Source: Candidatus Obscuribacterales bacterium
GTDB taxonomy: Bacteria; Cyanobacteriota; Vampirovibrionia; Obscuribacterales; Obscuribacteraceae
NCBI GenBank assembly: GCA_019745505.1
Contig: JAIETE010000274.1
Coordinates: 1 to 34,816, forward strand
Length of the DNA stretch: 34,816 bases
Reading direction: 5' to 3'
Each line of letters begins with the position of its first letter. Position 1 is the stretch's first letter. This document shows positions 31,647 to 34,816 of this stretch, one piece after another. Both the position numbers and the translations under genes were made by a program. A model generated the notes under the pieces. That model saw nothing but the letters and a program-made list of their open reading frames with translations. It was not told where the DNA came from and did no database searches.

Positions 31647-32567
31647 ATGAAGGTATTGTTGGCGATTGATGGTTCCGACTGTTCCAAAGAAATTTTGACA
31701 TTGGCGTCAGATATGAAATGTCCTGACGGTACCGAGTTGTTGGTGATTTCTGCTGTTGATTTCTTGGAGCCCCTGCCGTCATTGGAAGGTGTAAAGCAGA
31801 AAGAAATCGAAGCTATTGAAAAAATGGTTCATAAGTGTGTGGAAGACTTGCGTACTGCTCACCCCAATGTCACCGTATCCGGTGTGGTTGCGGACGGATA
31901 TGCCACCGACGAGATTCTCAATTCCTGCAAGGATTGGGAACCCGACCTCGTCATGGTCGGCTCGCACGGAAGGAGTGGCTTGGATTTCCTATTCTTCGGA
32001 AGCGTGTCACGAACTGTTCTTCTCGAGGCTCCCTGCGCGGTCAGAATTGTACGGCGCAGTACTCGAGCCCATAATCCGTCCGGCGCCTACAACGTCATTT
32101 TAGCTCTCGAGCATTCAGAGCATGCAGAGCAGCTAATCGAGCACGTCTTGAATTCGCCCTGGTCCGAAAGGACTAACTTTCGCTGCATTCACGTTGTTCG
32201 CGATACGCCGGAAAGTACCCTGTCCGAGCCGGAAGGCGGTTTTACGCAGTCGCTCAAAGCACACTACGATAATCTAGTCGCCGGACGCCTCGCCTGGCTC
32301 GAGGCTGCCACGATCAGATTGAACGACCGATTGGGGCGTACCGCTGCCACTGCGGAAATCTTACGGGGCGAGCCACGCAAGGTCATTCTGGATCTGGCCA
32401 AAGATTGGCCTGCCGATCTTATACTGGTTGGTTCGCATGGCCGACGGGGCATAGAAAGAGCAGTCCTCGGCAGTGTATCTGAGGCAGTCGCAACCCATGC
32501 GTCTTGTTCGGTAGAAATGACCCGTCTAAAGTCACTTAAGCCACAGAAGGTTCACATAATTGTTTAG
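31647..32567 (+). CDS. tandem-domain universal stress protein
   Basis: A 306-residue protein with two complete Usp domains. Domain 1 starts MKVLLAIDGSDCSKEI and has the loop G-S-H-G-R-S-G-L-D-F-L-F-F-G-S-V-S. Domain 2 starts NVILALEHSEHAEQLIEHVL and has G-S-H-G-R-R-G-I-E-R-A-V-L-G-S-V-S. Both loops are intact, unlike the degenerate tandem Usp proteins nearby. AGAGGA seven bases upstream supports the ATG at 31647 over an earlier in-frame start at 31590. Its last eight bases overlap the start of a cytochrome c gene, an unusual coupling of stress and respiration genes. Confidence 0.94.
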   Translation: MKVLLAIDGSDCSKEILTLASDMKCPDGTELLVISAVDFLEPLPSLEGVKQKEIEAIEKMVHKCVEDLRTAHPNVTVSGVVADGYATDEILNSCKDWEPDLVMVGSHGRSGLDFLFFGSVSRTVLLEAPCAVRIVRRSTRAHNPSGAYNVILALEHSEHAEQLIEHVLNSPWSERTNFRCIHVVRDTPESTLSEPEGGFTQSLKAHYDNLVAGRLAWLEAATIRLNDRLGRTAATAEILRGEPRKVILDLAKDWPADLILVGSHGRRGIERAVLGSVSEAVATHASCSVEMTRLKSLKPQKVHIIV

Positions 32568-33045
32568 CAAAAGTCAAATTGCCGCTTGTGCCGCCGGTTG
32601 CCTTGTGATTTGCATTGCTGCAGGAAGTTTCCATTTTGAAAGCCTTGTGTCTCCTGCAAGCGCGGCAGATGGAAAGCAGAAAAGCAAAACCGATGCGACG
32701 CCTAAGGATTCAAAGCCGTTTCCCCAGATCAAAAAGACCATTAAGCCGTACAAAGGTAAATTGACCGGCAAAAGGTCGATTTCTTTGGGCAAAAGCCTCT
32801 ATAACCAGTACCAATGCTATGACTGTCACAGCATTGCAGGAAAGGGATGCGAGAACGGTTTTAGCCTGGACGGGGTAGGAACCAGAAGAACCAGCTCATT
32901 CATAAATGAGCATCTGAAAGATCCCGATAAGCATTTTGATAAACATCCCCAGGCATTCGGCACCGAAATGAATCTGATGCCTCCACAGAATCTCGAGCGC
33001 TGGGAGATTGATAGCCTGGTTGATTACCTGCAATCGCTGAAATAG
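32560..33045 (+). CDS. exported mono-haem cytochrome c
   Basis: A 161-residue cytochrome c. A signal sequence (QIAACAAGCLVICIAAGSFHF) ends near PASAADG. A lysine-rich linker of about 45 residues follows, then the haem site CYDCH in LYNQYQCYDCHSIAGKG. The probable Met ligand lies in GTEMNLMPPQNLERWE, and the closing helix is LVDYLQSL. It resembles the first domain of the di-haem protein at 3214-4074 (CHSIAGKG versus CHAIAGIG, then LDGVG or LDGIG and EHLKDPDK or AHLSDPDR). The start is a TTG at 32560 overlapping the UspA gene by eight bases, with AGAAGG about ten bases upstream. Confidence 0.9.
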   Translation: MFSKSQIAACAAGCLVICIAAGSFHFESLVSPASAADGKQKSKTDATPKDSKPFPQIKKTIKPYKGKLTGKRSISLGKSLYNQYQCYDCHSIAGKGCENGFSLDGVGTRRTSSFINEHLKDPDKHFDKHPQAFGTEMNLMPPQNLERWEIDSLVDYLQSLK

Positions 33046-33060
33046 CGGGTGCAGTGATTT

Positions 33061-33492
33061 CTACGCTGATTCTTCCCAGTTGCTCTGGAAAGTCTTTTCT
33101 AGAGTCTTGATTTTTGCATCAAGCAGCCGCCGACTGCGCCCCGCCAGATTGCTGGCTTGACGATTTTTGCTCTGAATCCGGCAAACTTCGCTGATTCTCT
33201 TCAGTGAAATGCAAATATCGACGGCGCGATCTCCTTGCATGTTTTCATATTCTACTAATGCGTTTCTGTAGAAATTTTCGGCTTTCTGAAATTCGTGGCG
33301 TTCGCTGCAAAGATCGCCAAGCCTGGAATAGATCAGCGCAATGCCATCCGAAATCCCCTGGCGGACTCTCTTTGCGGCAACGAGTGCGGTCATGAAGAGT
33401 TGCTCCGCTTCAGCAAGCTGCCCATTTATATAGTGCTGTTGACCTGCCTCGAACAGCTCTTCCCAGGTGTTTTCTTTTTCGCCTGCATCCAT
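33061..33492 (-). CDS. small tetratricopeptide-repeat protein
   Basis: A 143-residue helical protein with about three TPR units: WEELFEAGQQHYINGQLAEAEQLFMTAL, ALIYSRLGDLCSERHEFQKAENFYRNAL and ISLKRISEVCRIQSKNRQASNLAGRSRRL. No signal or membrane segment is seen, so a cytoplasmic scaffold is likely. It is preceded by the rhodanese gene on the same strand (42-bp gap) and converges on the cytochrome c gene (15-bp gap). It is one of three TPR proteins in the window. Confidence 0.85.
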   Translation of the reverse strand: MDAGEKENTWEELFEAGQQHYINGQLAEAEQLFMTALVAAKRVRQGISDGIALIYSRLGDLCSERHEFQKAENFYRNALVEYENMQGDRAVDICISLKRISEVCRIQSKNRQASNLAGRSRRLLDAKIKTLEKTFQSNWEESA

Positions 33493-33534
33493 TTGTAGGT
33501 TTTCCTTTTGCGCACATGCTTCTGCAGGGCAGGA

Positions 33535-34062
33535 TCACTTACCTCTATTCCAGGGCATCAGGCCCAGGAAATTCGCCATCGCGCAAGTGTTCGAAACAGA
33601 GCTGACGATCATGCCTAATGCTACGACAGTAGAAAGAATCAGCCAGTTTGTGCTTATGCAGGTGGAGAGCGCGATTCCTAAGAGCGTTAGGAGCCCTGCC
33701 GTAAAACGGACCTGTCTTTCCATCGACCAGACATTGGAGAACTTTTCCACCGGCAGTCCGCACTTTTGCCAGCCATTCAGACCATCTTTGATAACGACCG
33801 CATCCTCGAAGCCCAGTTTGACTAGTTCACGCGCTGCAGTATGAGCTCGTCGTCCGCTCTGGCACATTAGATAGATTCTCCTGTCTTTGGCAAGCAAATT
33901 ATGACCTTGAGAAATCGTTGAAAGCGGCAGTGAAATTGTGTTGGACAGATGAAGCGCCTGATATTCGTTGGGTTCACGAACATCGGCTATCTGTGGCTGT
34001 TTTCCCGACAAAATTTCTTTTTGAAGTTCTTCAGGAGTTATTTCTGCTATAGAGGTTTGCAT
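33535..34062 (-). CDS. rhodanese-like protein with membrane DUF2892 tail
   Basis: A 175-residue fusion. Residues about 1-108 form a rhodanese domain: ITPEELQKEI, PQIADVREPNEYQALHL, the active-site C67 in YLMCQSGRRAHTAARELVKLGF and GLNGWQKCGLPVE. Residues about 110-170 match DUF2892: WSMERQVRFTAGLLTLLGIAL, then a second hydrophobic segment (LILSTVVALGMIVSSV). This two-part layout is common in bacteria and places sulfane-sulfur chemistry at the inner membrane. It probably handles persulfide or thiosulfate; substrate and partner are not shown. It is divergent from the YiiX-like gene. Confidence 0.93.
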   Translation of the reverse strand: MQTSIAEITPEELQKEILSGKQPQIADVREPNEYQALHLSNTISLPLSTISQGHNLLAKDRRIYLMCQSGRRAHTAARELVKLGFEDAVVIKDGLNGWQKCGLPVEKFSNVWSMERQVRFTAGLLTLLGIALSTCISTNWLILSTVVALGMIVSSVSNTCAMANFLGLMPWNRGK

Positions 34063-34248
34063 CGCTTACTTTCCATATGTTTTCACTAGTCTGCACGTCA
34101 ATTTTCCTTGATAAGACTGAATTTCGCCTGCTCTTAAAGGCTGGTCGAAATATCATCTTTTAGGACTAGTTTTGTTTTGGGATTCTTGTGCTTCTTTCCG
34201 GCTGGGGCTGGATAAGCAAAAAGGCTGATGTGCTCTTAATAAAAGTAT

Positions 34249-34264
34249 TTGAGAATGATCTCAA
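34249..34264. promoter_or_regulatory. Palindrome upstream of the YiiX-like gene
   Basis: TTGAGA (34249-34254) and TCTCAA (34259-34264) form a perfect six-base inverted repeat around ATGA. It ends 23 bases before the ATG and just upstream of the AGAGG ribosome site, a typical repressor-operator position. No known consensus is matched exactly. Confidence 0.4.
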
Positions 34265-34287
34265 GAAATATTGCAAAGAGGTATGGA

Positions 34288-34816
34288 ATGACTGAGCAGG
34301 GCAAATTCAAAATGGTCCGGACACCAACTCTTAGACGAGCCCGACGCCTGTGGGCGCCCTGCCTGCAAAGACTGATGAATTGCAAGTTTCCTACTGTGGC
34401 TGGGAGGCTATCTTCACGACAAAAGAAATTGGTCCGCTCGCTCCTTCAGCCGGGTGACGTTCTTCTGAAAGATGATTGCAGCTATCCCCTTTCCCAGCTT
34501 GGTGCAAGACTCTTAGGCACGAGCTGGATACATTCGGCTGTGTACATAGGCAACGATGAAATTATCGATTGCGGCTCGCGACCCTATGTTTCGGAGCAAG
34601 CGCTGGACGGATTTTTGAAAGCAAGCAGCCTGGCTGTTTACAGGCCTCATTTCGAATCTGCCGAAGATCTGGAATCGATGCTGTCTTTCTTGCACGGTTC
34701 TATCGGTCGCCCTTTCAATAGAGCGTTTCGGCTGAACAGCAAAAATTCATTCTATTGCACACAACTCATTTACCGTGCCCTTCAGCAAATGCCTCATCCG
34801 ATCGATTTGCATGTCA
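34288..34816 (+). CDS. YiiX/YebB-like permuted papain-fold enzyme, truncated by window end
   Basis: The visible 176 residues are the start of a permuted NlpC/P60-like (papain-fold) hydrolase of the YiiX type. A basic N terminus of about 50 residues is followed by SLLQPGDVLLKDD, the catalytic-type histidine H82 in GTSWIHSAVYIGNDEIIDCG and, later, the catalytic-type cysteine C157 in SKNSFYCTQLIYRALQQM. This His-before-Cys order is characteristic of the permuted group. Members cleave amide or thioester bonds in peptidoglycan or lipids; the substrate is unknown here. AGAGG about six bases upstream supports the ATG at 34288. The gene runs off the window, so the C terminus is unknown. Confidence 0.85.
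   Translation, partial: MTEQGKFKMVRTPTLRRARRLWAPCLQRLMNCKFPTVAGRLSSRQKKLVRSLLQPGDVLLKDDCSYPLSQLGARLLGTSWIHSAVYIGNDEIIDCGSRPYVSEQALDGFLKASSLAVYRPHFESAEDLESMLSFLHGSIGRPFNRAFRLNSKNSFYCTQLIYRALQQMPHPIDLHV

Noticed and set aside
1..34816. tRNA, rRNA, CRISPR arrays, insertion sequences
   Set aside because: None was recognised on reading both strands; no regularly spaced direct repeats or transposase-like frames were seen.

Overview
The window looks like the left end of an assembled contig from an environmental bacterium of moderate GC. The first 14 bases are Illumina adapter sequence, and both edges cut through genes. Starts are mostly ATG with AGAGGA/GGAGG-type ribosome sites. No rRNA, tRNA, CRISPR array, insertion sequence or phage block was found. 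Gene content (many universal stress proteins, soluble c-type cytochromes, TPR proteins, a globin-coupled histidine kinase) would fit a non-photosynthetic Cyanobacteriota lineage such as Obscuribacterales/Melainabacteria. That is an impression from gene content; no phylogenetic marker here proves it.

Layout. 1-0.7 kb: truncated sigma-70 factor. 0.9-5.1 kb: alpha/beta hydrolase, then a minus-strand block read as response regulator -> small unknown protein -> di-haem cytochrome c -> rubredoxin-RIC iron-sulfur repair fusion -> Rrf2 regulator (frameshifted in a G7 run). 5.1-5.7 kb: non-coding, holding a structured RNA and a strong terminator. 5.7-12.7 kb: membrane proteins, a PolX-like helix-hairpin-helix protein, a PLP trans-sulfuration enzyme, a PaaA/PaaC-like di-iron protein with a ferredoxin, a TPR protein, a second copy of the structured RNA, a small cytochrome c and a hypothetical protein. 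12.9-16.0 kb: UspA -> FtsH and a Gly/Ala-rich membrane protein. 16.3-25.9 kb: P-type ATPase, UspA, a resolvase-like protein with lost catalytic residues plus a coupled partner, three more UspA genes, and a divergent globin-PAS histidine kinase / NarL-type regulator pair. 26-34.8 kb: DUF2934 protein, PEP synthase, TPR proteins, phosphoribosyltransferase, two tandem UspA proteins, cytochrome c, rhodanese and a truncated YiiX-like papain-fold enzyme.

How it may work together. Seven UspA genes (11 Usp domains), a haem-globin sensor kinase, NarL-family regulators, a class II P-type ATPase, PEP synthase, phosphoribosyltransferase, alpha/beta hydrolase, NO/iron-sulfur repair and cytochromes together resemble the content of hypoxia/NO dormancy regulons such as mycobacterial DosR. 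I infer an oxygen/NO/redox stress island; no shared operator was proven.

The strongest new signal is a hairpin RNA present twice (5437-5509 plus strand; 11542-11603 minus strand). The two copies share a nearly invariant loop of about 20 nt, while four base pairs in the stem differ in a fully compensatory way.
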